Source: Desulfosarcina widdelii | GTDB lineage: Bacteria > Desulfobacterota > Desulfobacteria > Desulfobacterales > Desulfosarcinaceae | Assembly (NCBI RefSeq): GCF_009688965.1 | Contig: NZ_AP021875.1 | Span: forward strand, 1,364,001-1,428,000 | Direction of reading: 5' to 3' | DNA: 64,000 nucleotides | Shown: piece by piece, positions 8,824 through 17,201 of the stretch | How positions within the stretch are numbered: position 1 is the stretch's first letter | How the letters are laid out: every line of letters begins with the position of its first letter | Position numbers and translations under genes: made by a program | The notes under the pieces: model-generated | The model's input: the letters and a program-made list of their open reading frames with translations, nothing else | Databases searched by the model: none | Told to the model about the DNA's origin: nothing

Positions 8824-9718
8824 CTCGTTTTCCCTCCATTACTACTTTCAACTCATTGTAAAATTCTGCATCGTCGGGAACGGCACCGGGGATCGAGCAG
8901 ATGCGGGATGCGAACCGCGATGCCAGATCGACGGTCTTCTCCCAGGGCAGGCTGCGAAGATAACCGGCCGCCAGAACCGCGGCAAAGCCGTCGCCGGCAC
9001 CGACTGTATCGATGACGGTTTCGGCCGCCTGGGCCGGGGCTTCCACCCGGCCGCCGTCGAAACGCAATCGGCTGCCGCGGCTGCCGCGGGTCAGGGCCAC
9101 GGCCCGGATATCGAAGGTTTCCATCAGCCAGGACAGGGGGGCATCCCCAGCCTCTTGGTTTTTATAATCCCCCTGAATTACAGCCAATTCGTCCTCGTTG
9201 AGCTTCAGGATGTCGGCATGGCCAAGGGATTGGGACAACGCTTCGAAATTGACGTGGGGGGGACGCATGTTGATATCGCAGAAAGCGGCAACCCCTTTGC
9301 CTCTTTTCGCAAGCAGGTTTTGGACCTCACGGCGTCCGAACTCGCTGCGCTGGACCAGGCTTCCGAAATAGATCATTTCCGCGTCCTCGGCTGCAGCAGC
9401 CCGGCAAGCGTCAAGGTCGAGGTGGTCCCAGGCCACATTTTCACAGATATCGAAATGGGGCACCCCGCTTTCATCGAGCAGCACGTTGACGGTTCCCGTG
9501 GGGTGAACGGGGTCGATCTGGACATCGTCAAGGTCGAAACCGGTCGATCGCAGCCGATCGAGAATGCGCTTTGCATGGCGATCTTTACCCACACGGGTGA
9601 AAAACCGCACCGGGAATCCCATTTTCTTGAGATGATAGGCAAAGTTGAAAGGCGCACCGCCGATGCGCTCATAATGCGGAAAGATATCGATTAAAATTTC
9701 TCCGATAACAACGATCAC
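8813..9718 (-). CDS. PfkB-family sugar kinase, probable fructokinase
   Basis: A 301-residue ribokinase/PfkB-family kinase. N-terminal motif IGGAPFNFAYHLKKMG (GG and the substrate-binding Asn) and the C-terminal ATP/anion-hole signature DTVGAGDGFAAVLAAGY with catalytic Asp are complete. Predicted reaction: fructose plus ATP to fructose 6-phosphate, which would recycle the fructose released by the sucrose phosphorylase two genes on. The start is GTG at 9718, with GAGGAG only two bases away; no alternative fits the conserved N-terminus. It is the first gene of the sucrose operon, preceded by a tandem 17-base repeat. Confidence 0.88.
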   Translation of the reverse strand: MIVVIGEILIDIFPHYERIGGAPFNFAYHLKKMGFPVRFFTRVGKDRHAKRILDRLRSTGFDLDDVQIDPVHPTGTVNVLLDESGVPHFDICENVAWDHLDLDACRAAAAEDAEMIYFGSLVQRSEFGRREVQNLLAKRGKGVAAFCDINMRPPHVNFEALSQSLGHADILKLNEDELAVIQGDYKNQEAGDAPLSWLMETFDIRAVALTRGSRGSRLRFDGGRVEAPAQAAETVIDTVGAGDGFAAVLAAGYLRSLPWEKTVDLASRFASRICSIPGAVPDDAEFYNELKVVMEGKRDGS

Positions 9719-9731
9719 AACTCCTCGCTTT

Positions 9732-9765
9732 CCCAGTTGATCTTCAATCCCAGTTGATCTTCAAT
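9732..9765. repeat. Exact 17-base tandem direct repeat upstream of the sucrose operon
   Basis: CCCAGTTGATCTTCAAT occurs twice back to back (9732-9748 and 9749-9765), ending 14 bases before the GTG of the sugar kinase gene. On the transcribed strand this is two copies of ATTGAAGATCAACTGGG. It could be a binding site for a regulator, a leader element, or slippage duplication. Confidence 0.6.
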
Positions 9766-9857
9766 TGTCACGGGACCGGTAGTTTGAAGGATCGCCCGCC
9801 CGGCGATCAATGACGGGCCGAAAAGGAGGCGAAAACGCAAGCGGCCCGATCCTGATC

Positions 9858-10190
9858 CTAAAGGGAAGATACCTGAAAAGGCGTACACTGAATGGCCAGG
9901 CTGCCCTTTTTTACCCAGACGCGTGCCATGGAAACCGTCTCACCTTCCATGTTGACGACATTGGCCAGTTTCTCGACGTGGGTAATGTCATTTCGGCCGA
10001 ATTCCAGATAAGGGCTTTTGTCATTGTATGGATCCGGAATGAGAATGATCTGATCCGGATTCAAAGGATGCTTTCTCGGAGCGCCGGTATAGGCAACGTG
10101 GGTTTTCGAAAGAGACCGGGCATCCTTGGGGGCCTTGTATTTCTCAATTTCAAGGGGAACGGCTTTTTGAAGCGACATGATCGCGGTCAT
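9858..10190 (-). CDS. Small conserved protein of unknown function
   Basis: A 110-residue protein starting MTAIMSLQKAVPLEIEKY; GGAGG stands five bases before ATG 10190, which rules out the longer in-frame start. It has no signal peptide or membrane segment. Blocks likely to be conserved are HVAYTGAPRKHPLNPDQI, DPYNDKSPYLEFGRNDI, and VNMEGETVSMARVWVKKGS. From memory, short proteins of this kind in anaerobic deltaproteobacteria are sometimes labelled inorganic pyrophosphatase, but I see none of the motifs of family I or II pyrophosphatases, so no function is assigned. It lies downstream of the acylphosphatase gene in the same direction. Confidence 0.75.
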   Translation of the reverse strand: MTAIMSLQKAVPLEIEKYKAPKDARSLSKTHVAYTGAPRKHPLNPDQIILIPDPYNDKSPYLEFGRNDITHVEKLANVVNMEGETVSMARVWVKKGSLAIQCTPFQVSSL

Positions 10191-10255
10191 GTTTTCCTCC
10201 AATCGTACACTCTCGATAGTGTTCATCCAGAAATAGATAAATTTCTGGATGGATA

Positions 10256-10537
10256 CTAGAACCGGACCTCGAAGGTATCCAACGAACCCTGATAATTCTC
10301 CCAACGGACATCCACCCTGTCCACCCTGGAAAGGGGAGACCCGCTTTTGCACCAATCGATCAGGGCCATCACATTTTTTTTGGCACCTTCCACATCGGCC
10401 TCCACGGTGCCGTCGCGTTTGTTTCTAACCCAGCCGGTCACCCCCAGGCGCAGGGCCGCTCGCTGGGTTTCCGCTCTGAAATAGACACCCTGGACCTTTC
10501 CGGAAATAATCAAGTGCGCCTTTGCATTGTCTTCCAT
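10256..10537 (-). CDS. acyP: Acylphosphatase
   Basis: A 93-residue acylphosphatase with the active-site segment GKVQGVYFRAETQRAALRLG (Arg in VYFR binds phosphate) and GWVRNKRDGTVEADVEG carrying the catalytic Asn. It hydrolyses carboxyl-phosphate bonds such as acetyl or carbamoyl phosphate. ATG 10537 is selected because AGGAG lies upstream; a start at 10555 would add six residues. It is read leftward with the small unknown gene 65 bases on and faces away from the arginine deiminase gene. Confidence 0.92.
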   Translation of the reverse strand: MEDNAKAHLIISGKVQGVYFRAETQRAALRLGVTGWVRNKRDGTVEADVEGAKKNVMALIDWCKSGSPLSRVDRVDVRWENYQGSLDTFEVRF

Positions 10538-10913
10538 TGCCTTTCTCCTGCACATCTATTTTTTTCAGGTTTTCAGGCCACGCCATCAAACCAGAATCAG
10601 TTGGGATTTCGCATGTCCATCTGTAGCGTACTGATTTTTAAGGATACGTTTCGAAAAGGGGGATGTCAACCCGACCCATTTGAATCGCCATAGGACCATT
10701 TTGGAACTCCCTGTCCCGGACGGTTGGCCCTGAAAATTCTTAGCACTTTCATGGAACGCCGATTTCCAATTTTCGGTTTTTCTGGTAAATATTGATATTC
10801 GAAGCGTTTGTCGAATCTGCCCCAGCGAAACATCGTGAAACCGACGACGGAACCCAAGATAGCTGCCGATAGGGCTCCTCATCTCAACCATTATGCCAAT
10901 GGACCAATGCGCC
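10538..10913. other. Intergenic stretch between acylphosphatase and arginine deiminase genes
   Basis: This 376-base divergent gap should hold promoters for both flanking genes. I see no gene, strong hairpin, sigma-54 pattern or clear -35/-10 pair. Open frames across it are short and unlike any protein I know. Confidence 0.5.
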
Positions 10914-12164
10914 ATGAAGATCAATATCGAATCGGAAATCGGAACGCTCGAGGGAGTGATCCTGCACACACCCGGAGCGGAAGTGGAAAACATGACGCCC
11001 AAAAACGCGGAACGGGCCTTGTACAGCGACATCCTCAACCTCTCCATCGCCCAGAAAGAGTATAACCAGCTTTGTTGCCTGCTCGACAAGGTAACGACGA
11101 CATTTCAGGTGCGGGAGCTGCTGGAATCCGTGCTGGCGCTGCCCAAAGCCAGGGCTGCCCTGATATCGAAAATCTGCGAGACGGAAGCGTGCCCGGACCT
11201 GTACGACGAACTGCTGGCCCTGCCGGAAGCTCCACTTGCCCGGCATCTCATCGAGGGTGTGCTGCTGACCCGCGACAACCTGACCCGTTTTCTTTCCGAA
11301 GAGCGCTTTGCCCTGCCTCCGCTGCATAATTTTTTCTTCACGCGGGATGCGGCCATGGCCATCATGAACGAAATTCTCATCGGCCGCATGGCCAAACCGG
11401 TCCGATCCCGTGAATCCATTATTATGCAAGCCATTTTCAACCACTGCCCGCAACTCACGGTGAAGACTGTAACCCCCCTCGAAGCAAAGCGCTTCGAACC
11501 GCTGGCCACCATCGAAGGTGGCGATGTGCTCGTCGCCCGAAAAGACATTGCGGTGATTGGCAACGGCAGCCGCACATCTTCCCAGGGAATCGACTTCGTC
11601 ATCGAAATGCTCAAACTTAAAAAGGACCGTGAGCGGCACATTCTGGTCCAGGAGCTGCCCCACCGTCCCGAATCCTTTATCCACCTGGATATGGTGTTTA
11701 CTTTCCTGGGCAAAAGCCACTGCATGGTCTTTGAACCGCTGATGCTTAAACCCAGCAAATACCAGACGATTCATATCTGTATCGAAAACGGTCGAGTGAC
11801 CCGCATTGTGGAGGAAAAAAGCCTCATTCATGCTTTACGCGCCCTGAAAATGGAGGTGACGCCAGTTTGCTGCGGCGGAAAAGATTCCTGGGACCAGGAG
11901 CGGGAGCAATGGCATTCCGGGGCAAACTTTTTTGCCCTGGCGCCGGATAAAGTGGTGGGCTACGCCCGCAATGTTCACACCATGGAAGCACTGAACCATC
12001 AGGGTTTTGAGATCATTGGGGCCGAAGAGATCATTTCCGGCCGCCGTGACCTGGCAGATATCGATCGCTGTGCCATTGCCCTGGACGGCTCGGAACTGCC
12101 CCGCGGCGGAGGCGGCGCCCGCTGCATGACTCTGCCCATCCGCCGTCAGCGGGTGGACGGGTGA
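10914..12164 (+). CDS. arcA: Arginine deiminase
   Basis: A 416-residue protein starting MKINIESEIGTLEGVILHTP. Deimination of arginine to citrulline and ammonia is predicted. The conserved active-site blocks are present in order: FFTRDAAMAI (Asp), FIHLDMVFT (His and Asp), and the C-terminal GGGARCMTLPI with nucleophile Cys404. The central helical insert is of normal size. ATG 10914 matches the family N-terminus, though no strong ribosome site is visible; 10893 is an alternative. The other deiminase-pathway genes (ornithine carbamoyltransferase, carbamate kinase, antiporter) are not in the window. It is followed after 45 bases by iorA in the same direction. Confidence 0.92.
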   Translation: MKINIESEIGTLEGVILHTPGAEVENMTPKNAERALYSDILNLSIAQKEYNQLCCLLDKVTTTFQVRELLESVLALPKARAALISKICETEACPDLYDELLALPEAPLARHLIEGVLLTRDNLTRFLSEERFALPPLHNFFFTRDAAMAIMNEILIGRMAKPVRSRESIIMQAIFNHCPQLTVKTVTPLEAKRFEPLATIEGGDVLVARKDIAVIGNGSRTSSQGIDFVIEMLKLKKDRERHILVQELPHRPESFIHLDMVFTFLGKSHCMVFEPLMLKPSKYQTIHICIENGRVTRIVEEKSLIHALRALKMEVTPVCCGGKDSWDQEREQWHSGANFFALAPDKVVGYARNVHTMEALNHQGFEIIGAEEIISGRRDLADIDRCAIALDGSELPRGGGGARCMTLPIRRQRVDG

Positions 12165-12209
12165 ATTCAGTGTGAGGTCTTTGCATCCCTGCCGTAAAGG
12201 AGACATGCC

Positions 12210-14102
12210 ATGAAAAAAATGGGAGAAATGCTGCTCAGGCGGAAGGCGTTTTCAGAAATTGTCATGGGCAACACCGCCCTGGTCCGGGCCATGGTAGAGG
12301 CCGGCACTCGCGTGGTCAGCTCCTATCCGGGATCGCCGACGCCGGAAATTGCAGCGGCCATTCAATCCATTCCCAAAGCTGACCGGCCCTTTTACTTCGA
12401 ATTTTCGACCAATGAAAAAGTGGCCACGGAACTGGCCTACGGGGCAGCCGTCAACGGTCATCTCTCTACGGTATTTTTCAAAAGCGTGGGACTCAATGTC
12501 GCCGCGGACACCTTCGTTCAGCTAGGTTTGATGAACATTATCGGCGGCATGGTGGTGGTGCTCGGTGACGATCCGGGCGCCAATTCATCCCAGAACGAAC
12601 AGGACAACCGACATTATGCGCAGATGAGCTACATGCCGGTTCTCGAGCCGGCCGATCCTGGCGAGGTGTACCGGTTCTACCTGGAGGCAGCCCGATTGTC
12701 CCTGCGGCACGGCATGCCGGTGATCCTGCGGCTCACCACCCACGTGTGCCATGCCAAAGAGAAGGTTGCATTCAAAAAATGGCAGCCCGCCAAGCCTGAC
12801 AATTCGCCCCGCTTCGATCCGGCCAACGGACCATATATTCCCCTCACGACCCTGGCCATCGAGAAAAAGCGCATCGCACTGGCGCGTCTGGAAGTCGTTC
12901 GCGGACATGCAGAGCGGACAGAATTGAACCGGACCGTCGATCACGGCAACCCTCAACGGGGTGTCATTGCCATGGGGCTGCCGTTTCTTTCTCTGATGGA
13001 AATATTGGAGGACACGCCAACGCCCCCCGACATCCTCAAACCGGCCTTCGTTCACCCCCTGCCCAAAGATCGGATCGCCCGTTTTCTATCCAGCCATAAA
13101 GAGGTTAAAATTCTCGAAGAACTGGACGACGTGCTGGAAACCCAAATCAAGGCCCTGGCCTTCGAGCGGAAGCTTTCGGTGACCATCGTCGGGAAAACCC
13201 AATCGGAGGACTGGATCGGCGAGTACACTCCGGAAAAGGTCCATCAGGTGCTTTACTCCTGCTGGCCTGACCTGTTTGAAGGGCCGCCGTCCGCACAGGC
13301 CGTCGACCCGGCGCCTGCCCGGCCGGCCCAGATGTGCCCGGGATGCGGCCATCGCAGCGCCTTTTACGCCATCAAGCAGGCTCTGGCGCCAACGGACATT
13401 ACCGTTGCAGACATCGGATGCCACACCCTGGGATTCATGCCGCCGTACGAAATGGGGCAATTGCTCATGTGCATGGGCGCATCGACGGCCATGGGCAGCG
13501 GATTACGCCTGTTCAATACCCGTCGCAAGGTGGTGGCCTTTATGGGGGATTCGACCTTTTTTCACGCCGCATTGCCCGGAGTCGTCAACGCCGTGTTCAA
13601 TGCCCACCCCATCACCCTGATTCTCATGGAAAACGGGACAACCGCCATGACCGGTCACCAGGATCACGCCGCCAGCGGGCGCAATTTCAATGAAGTCACC
13701 GACAAAATTCCCGTCCGGCAGGTGCTGGAGGGTCTCGGGGTCAAACATATCTTCGAGGTGGATACTTATCAGCAGGCCAGGCTGAAGGACCTGGTCATCC
13801 AGGCAACAGCCATGGACGAATTCAGCGTGGTCATCGCACGCCATCCCTGCATGCTCAAATTCACCCGCGAACAACGCAGGAAATCCGGTTACCGGCAACA
13901 GCAGGTGCAAATCGATCAGGATCACTGCGAGCACGTGCACGCCTGCATCGAACGGTTCGGCTGCCCCACTTTCTCACGGGATGCAAAAGGTGGAGTCAGC
14001 ATCAATACCGACCTTTGCATCGGTGACGGTTCCTGCATTCAGACATGTCCGACCCGTGCCATCCTCCCGGCCGGTGGAAAGAAAAAAAGAGGTGCCGCAT
14101 GA
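12210..14102 (+). CDS. iorA: Indolepyruvate:ferredoxin oxidoreductase, alpha subunit
   Basis: A 630-residue protein starting after AAAGGAG. It oxidatively decarboxylates aryl pyruvates to aryl-acetyl-CoA with ferredoxin as acceptor. N-terminal pyrimidine-binding part (VSSYPGSPTPEIAAAI), then the thiamine diphosphate domain with CPGCGHRSAFYAIKQA and FMGDSTFFHAALPG. At the C-terminus the two ferredoxin motifs each lack their second Cys: DHCEHVHACIERFGCP (Val in its place) and DLCIGDGSCIQTCP (Asp in its place). Asp can serve as cluster ligand in some ferredoxins, so the second site may still bind a cluster; the first is doubtful. Its stop overlaps the iorB start as ATGA. Confidence 0.93.
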   Translation: MKKMGEMLLRRKAFSEIVMGNTALVRAMVEAGTRVVSSYPGSPTPEIAAAIQSIPKADRPFYFEFSTNEKVATELAYGAAVNGHLSTVFFKSVGLNVAADTFVQLGLMNIIGGMVVVLGDDPGANSSQNEQDNRHYAQMSYMPVLEPADPGEVYRFYLEAARLSLRHGMPVILRLTTHVCHAKEKVAFKKWQPAKPDNSPRFDPANGPYIPLTTLAIEKKRIALARLEVVRGHAERTELNRTVDHGNPQRGVIAMGLPFLSLMEILEDTPTPPDILKPAFVHPLPKDRIARFLSSHKEVKILEELDDVLETQIKALAFERKLSVTIVGKTQSEDWIGEYTPEKVHQVLYSCWPDLFEGPPSAQAVDPAPARPAQMCPGCGHRSAFYAIKQALAPTDITVADIGCHTLGFMPPYEMGQLLMCMGASTAMGSGLRLFNTRRKVVAFMGDSTFFHAALPGVVNAVFNAHPITLILMENGTTAMTGHQDHAASGRNFNEVTDKIPVRQVLEGLGVKHIFEVDTYQQARLKDLVIQATAMDEFSVVIARHPCMLKFTREQRRKSGYRQQQVQIDQDHCEHVHACIERFGCPTFSRDAKGGVSINTDLCIGDGSCIQTCPTRAILPAGGKKKRGAA

Positions 14103-14677
14103 AAGCCTTCAACATCTATCTGACCGGCGTGGGGGGTCAGGGCATCGGCCTGATCAGCGAAATCGTCCTGCGGGCGGTGGATCATTCCGGCCAACGGGTT
14201 AAAAGCGTGGATACCCACGGTTTGGCCCAACGCGGCGGTATCGTCGTTTCCCAGATCCGCCTGGGAGATTTGGTTCACTCCCCTCTCATTCCGGCAGGCC
14301 GTGCGGATCTTGCGATTTCCCTCGAGCGCCACGAAGCTTTGCGGGCCGCGGCAACGGCGTTGCGGGAGGGCGGCTGCCTGGTTTATTACGATACCGTCTG
14401 GCAGCCACTTACCGTGCGCCTCGGCGACGCCGCAGCGGTTACTATCCGGGACATCGACCATCTTTGCCGGAAACAAGGCATCCGGGTGATCCCCGTATTC
14501 CATCCGGACCTGCCGGACATCCGCATGCAGAACATGGTTGTATTGGGCGCCATCGCCGGCAACGGCCTGATCCCCGGTGTCGGGTTGGACCATTACCGGT
14601 CGGCCATGGGGGATCTTATGTCGGGAACCATGCTGGAGCGAAACCGGGCACTGTTCGATCAGAGAGCAGGCAAATAG
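14099..14677 (+). CDS. iorB: Indolepyruvate:ferredoxin oxidoreductase, beta subunit
   Basis: A 192-residue protein starting MKAFNIYLTGVGGQGIGLIS at ATG 14099, which overlaps the iorA stop by four bases, with AGAGGTG as ribosome site. The gamma-type domain is recognised by GVGGQGIGLISEIVLRAV and VDTHGLAQRGGIVVSQIRLG. It forms the catalytic complex with IorA in the cytoplasm, fermenting or assimilating aromatic amino acids. Length is normal for the family. No further gene follows before the convergent lyase gene. Confidence 0.93.
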   Translation: MKAFNIYLTGVGGQGIGLISEIVLRAVDHSGQRVKSVDTHGLAQRGGIVVSQIRLGDLVHSPLIPAGRADLAISLERHEALRAAATALREGGCLVYYDTVWQPLTVRLGDAAAVTIRDIDHLCRKQGIRVIPVFHPDLPDIRMQNMVVLGAIAGNGLIPGVGLDHYRSAMGDLMSGTMLERNRALFDQRAGK

Positions 14678-14758
14678 TTCTTAGCTCAAAGCTCAAGGCA
14701 AGAAAATGGGCCTGGATTTTATATCAATCAAAAACGAAAGTTTTCTGAAGCAAGTACG

Positions 14759-16135
14759 CTATAGGTTGGGTTCGAACGCTTTGGATAACAGCCGTTCCAG
14801 TTCCGGCTCGGACATCAGCTTCTTTTCCAGCACCAGGGTTTTCAAATTTTTGCCGCTGGCCAGCCCCTCTTTGACCAGCACGGCCACCCGGTCGTAGCCG
14901 ACGGCCGGATTGAGAAGGGTCGCCAGACCGGCACTGTTTTCGAAGTTGTTGCGGCAGCGCTGTTCGTCCGCCTGGATGCCGAGGACACATTTTTTCTCCA
15001 GCATCCGGCTGGTCCGGATCAGGATATTGAAGGCCTTGACCAGGTTGGCCCCGATGAGCGGCAGATGGGTGTTGAGTTCGAGCTGGCCCAGCCCGCAGGC
15101 CATGGCAATGGCGGCATCGCAGCCGACCACCTGGACACAGGCCATGTTGGCCGCCTCGCAGATGCTGGGGTTGATCTTGCCCGGCATGATCGACGAGCCC
15201 GGCTCCACCGCCGGCAGTCGGATTTCCCCCAGGCCGGTATTGGGCCCCGAAGCCATCAGGCGCAGGTCATTGGTAATCTTCAGCAGATCCAGGGCCAGCA
15301 AACGCAGCGCAGCCGAAACCTGCCCCATGTCCGACATGAACTGAGTGATCTCGATTCCGTTTTCGGCAACCGTGAACGAAAAACCGGTGGCATCGTTCAG
15401 GCTCCGGACGATGGTTTCCCGGAAGGACGGCTTGGTATTGATTCCGGTCCCCACGGCATTGCCGCCCACACCGATCTCCCGCAGATTCTCTGCCGCCATG
15501 GCTATCCGGCACCCGGCTTTTTGCATTGCCCGGGCATAGGCGCCGAACTCCTGGCCCAGGGTGACGGGCACGGCATCCTGCAGATGGGTGCGACCGCTTT
15601 TGGCAACATTGGCAAATTCTTCCGCTTTCTTTTCGAATGCGGCCACCAGCGGCTCCAGCGCCCCTTGCAGTCCCCGGTGAAGCTGCAGGCAGGCCAGCCG
15701 AATGGCCGAGGGAAAGACATTGTTGGTGGACTGCCCCTTGTTGACATGATCGTTGGGATGAACCGTGGTTCGATCCCCGGGCTTTCCCCCCAGTTCAACG
15801 GCTGCCAAATTCGCGATGACCTCGTTGACGTTCATATGGGATGAGGTGCCGGAGCCGGATTGAAAGATATCGATGGGAAACTGATCGTCGTGCCTGCCGG
15901 CCAGGATTTGCTCGCAAGCCCGGTGAATCGCCTGGCAGCGGTCTTTGTCCAGCAGTCCGAGCCGTTCGTTGGCCGCAGCGCAGGCAGCTTTCAGCCGAAC
16001 GATGGCGTGGACGATCTCCAGCGGCAACGTTTCACCGGCGGCATCGAAGTTATCCAGAGAACGGGACGTATGAATTCCATACCAGGCCTCCTCGGGAATC
16101 TCTATTGGACCCATGCTGTCTTTTTCGATGCGCAT
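14759..16135 (-). CDS. Class II fumarase/aspartase-family lyase, probable fumarate hydratase
   Basis: A 458-residue member of the fumarase/aspartase superfamily. The signature GSSIMPGKINPS is complete, with FQSGSGTSSHMNVNEVIANL and SGRTHLQDAVPVTLGQEFG also present. The first pattern resembles class II fumarases (mycobacterial FumC has TGSGTSSNMN) more than aspartases (GGAGTSTNMN), but NDHVNKGQSTNN is aspartase-like, so deamination of aspartate is not excluded. Start ATG 16135 has GGGAGG at good spacing; a longer start at 16168 lacks it. It converges on iorB, 81 bases away. Confidence 0.85.
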   Translation of the reverse strand: MRIEKDSMGPIEIPEEAWYGIHTSRSLDNFDAAGETLPLEIVHAIVRLKAACAAANERLGLLDKDRCQAIHRACEQILAGRHDDQFPIDIFQSGSGTSSHMNVNEVIANLAAVELGGKPGDRTTVHPNDHVNKGQSTNNVFPSAIRLACLQLHRGLQGALEPLVAAFEKKAEEFANVAKSGRTHLQDAVPVTLGQEFGAYARAMQKAGCRIAMAAENLREIGVGGNAVGTGINTKPSFRETIVRSLNDATGFSFTVAENGIEITQFMSDMGQVSAALRLLALDLLKITNDLRLMASGPNTGLGEIRLPAVEPGSSIMPGKINPSICEAANMACVQVVGCDAAIAMACGLGQLELNTHLPLIGANLVKAFNILIRTSRMLEKKCVLGIQADEQRCRNNFENSAGLATLLNPAVGYDRVAVLVKEGLASGKNLKTLVLEKKLMSEPELERLLSKAFEPNL

Positions 16136-16361
16136 CGTTCGCCTCCCGGGCAAAAATTTGGATGCCATTCATATAGAACAAAAAAGTGCCACTTGGCCAT
16201 CTTCAAACTACGGCAAGTCTTGCAATAGTCAAGGATAATGCAGCCGGTTTCGTCCCGCAAATGGCGCGGATCCGAAGCGAAGCATGGGAATCATGCCTTG
16301 ACTTTAGTGGATTCATCGTCATGTTGTCCTGAACGTATTCATTTTAAACAAGGAGTCTATA

Positions 16362-16859
16362 ATGGAAAAAGTTGAAAGCGGACTGTTCGTAAGCGTCGAA
16401 TACACGGGAACGCTGGACAACGGCGAGGTGTTCGATTCCAGCAAGGGGCGCCAGCCCCTGGAAGTCCAGATGGGCGCCGGAAACCTGATTCCCGGGTTCG
16501 AATCGGCCCTTATGGGCATGGCGATCAACGAGACGAAGACCTTCACCCTTCCTCCGGAAGAAGCATACGGCCAGAGGGACGAAAGCCGGATGCACGAGTT
16601 CCCCAAATCCGAAATCCCGCAAGGTGTGACACCCGAGGTGGGACAGACCCTGATGCTGAGCACGCCCCAGGGACAGCAGATTCCGGCCCGGGTGGACAGC
16701 ATCAACGACGAGAAAATCGTCTTCGACCTCAACCATCCCCTGGCCGGCCAGGCCCTGACCTTCGATATCGAAGTTGTCGGCATTAACGCAACAGCTACCC
16801 AGCAACCGGCAAGCTGCGGCTCGGACTGTGCCGGCTGCGGCGAGACCGGCTGCTGCTGA
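16362..16859 (+). CDS. slyD: SlyD-type FKBP peptidyl-prolyl isomerase
   Basis: A 165-residue protein starting MEKVESGLFVSVEYTGTLDN after AAGGAG. The FKBP core (GEVFDSSKG, GAGNLIPGFESALMGM) is interrupted by the insert-in-flap chaperone domain (PPEEAYGQRDESRMHEFP to HPLAGQALTFDIEVVGI). The last 14 residues hold five cysteines (CGSDCAGCGETGCC), a metal-binding tail like that of SlyD, here Cys-rich rather than His-rich, suggesting a role in metal (nickel) delivery as well as proline isomerisation. TTGACT at 16298 is a possible -35 without a convincing -10. Confidence 0.92.
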   Translation: MEKVESGLFVSVEYTGTLDNGEVFDSSKGRQPLEVQMGAGNLIPGFESALMGMAINETKTFTLPPEEAYGQRDESRMHEFPKSEIPQGVTPEVGQTLMLSTPQGQQIPARVDSINDEKIVFDLNHPLAGQALTFDIEVVGINATATQQPASCGSDCAGCGETGCC

Positions 16860-16876
16860 ATACACCATCGCCCCAA

Positions 16877-16903
16877 CGATCCCCTGTTTTTGGCAGGGGA
16901 TCG
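16877..16903 (+). terminator. Hairpin after slyD
   Basis: A perfect 10-base stem, CGATCCCCTG with CAGGGGATCG, and a 7-base loop lie 17 bases after the slyD stop. The T-tract behind it is poor (CCATTTCCATTT), so it may be a weak terminator or a 3'-end stabilising stem. Confidence 0.5.
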
Positions 16904-17068
16904 CCATTTCCATTTCTGTACGCGAAAAAACGGCTGCCGCCTGCCCCAGAACCGAGTCGGAACAACCATCGCACCGGTGATGGACAATTCCTTTAATTGC
17001 GGTTGCCCGTTTACCGGCAACGCCCCGACCGCCGCGGGTTACCGCCTGGTAATGCCGGTTCACGCGCC

Positions 17069-17096
17069 TTGACACCATCTACCAAATAAGATAGCA
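17069..17096 (+). promoter_or_regulatory. Possible promoter of the lysS-lol-bam-lpx run
   Basis: A consensus -35 hexamer TTGACA (17069-17074) is followed at 17 bases by TAGCAG, a poor -10. It is the best candidate in the 342-base gap between slyD and lysS, which otherwise holds only the slyD hairpin. Low confidence because of the -10. Confidence 0.25.
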
Positions 17097-17201
17097 GAAG
17101 TAGTTTACGATTTTCCGGCCGCAGGTCTGGCAGGGGCTTGTCTCGCCTGGGCAGCGGCAGGGTGACCGACACAAACGAGATGCAAACAATGTGGAGCTTC
17201 C

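Noticed and set aside
7315..9015. 566-codon plus-strand frame opposite the sucrose genes
   Set aside because: Antisense shadow of the sucrose-phosphate synthase and kinase genes, both of which are well supported.
9858..10190. Label of inorganic pyrophosphatase for the small protein
   Set aside because: Remembered as a label used for similar proteins, but none of the expected metal-binding motifs of pyrophosphatases is visible.
16175..16195. TGGCAC followed by TTTTTTGTT on the minus strand before the fumarase-type gene
   Set aside because: Spacing is off by one and the invariant GC of the -12 element is missing.
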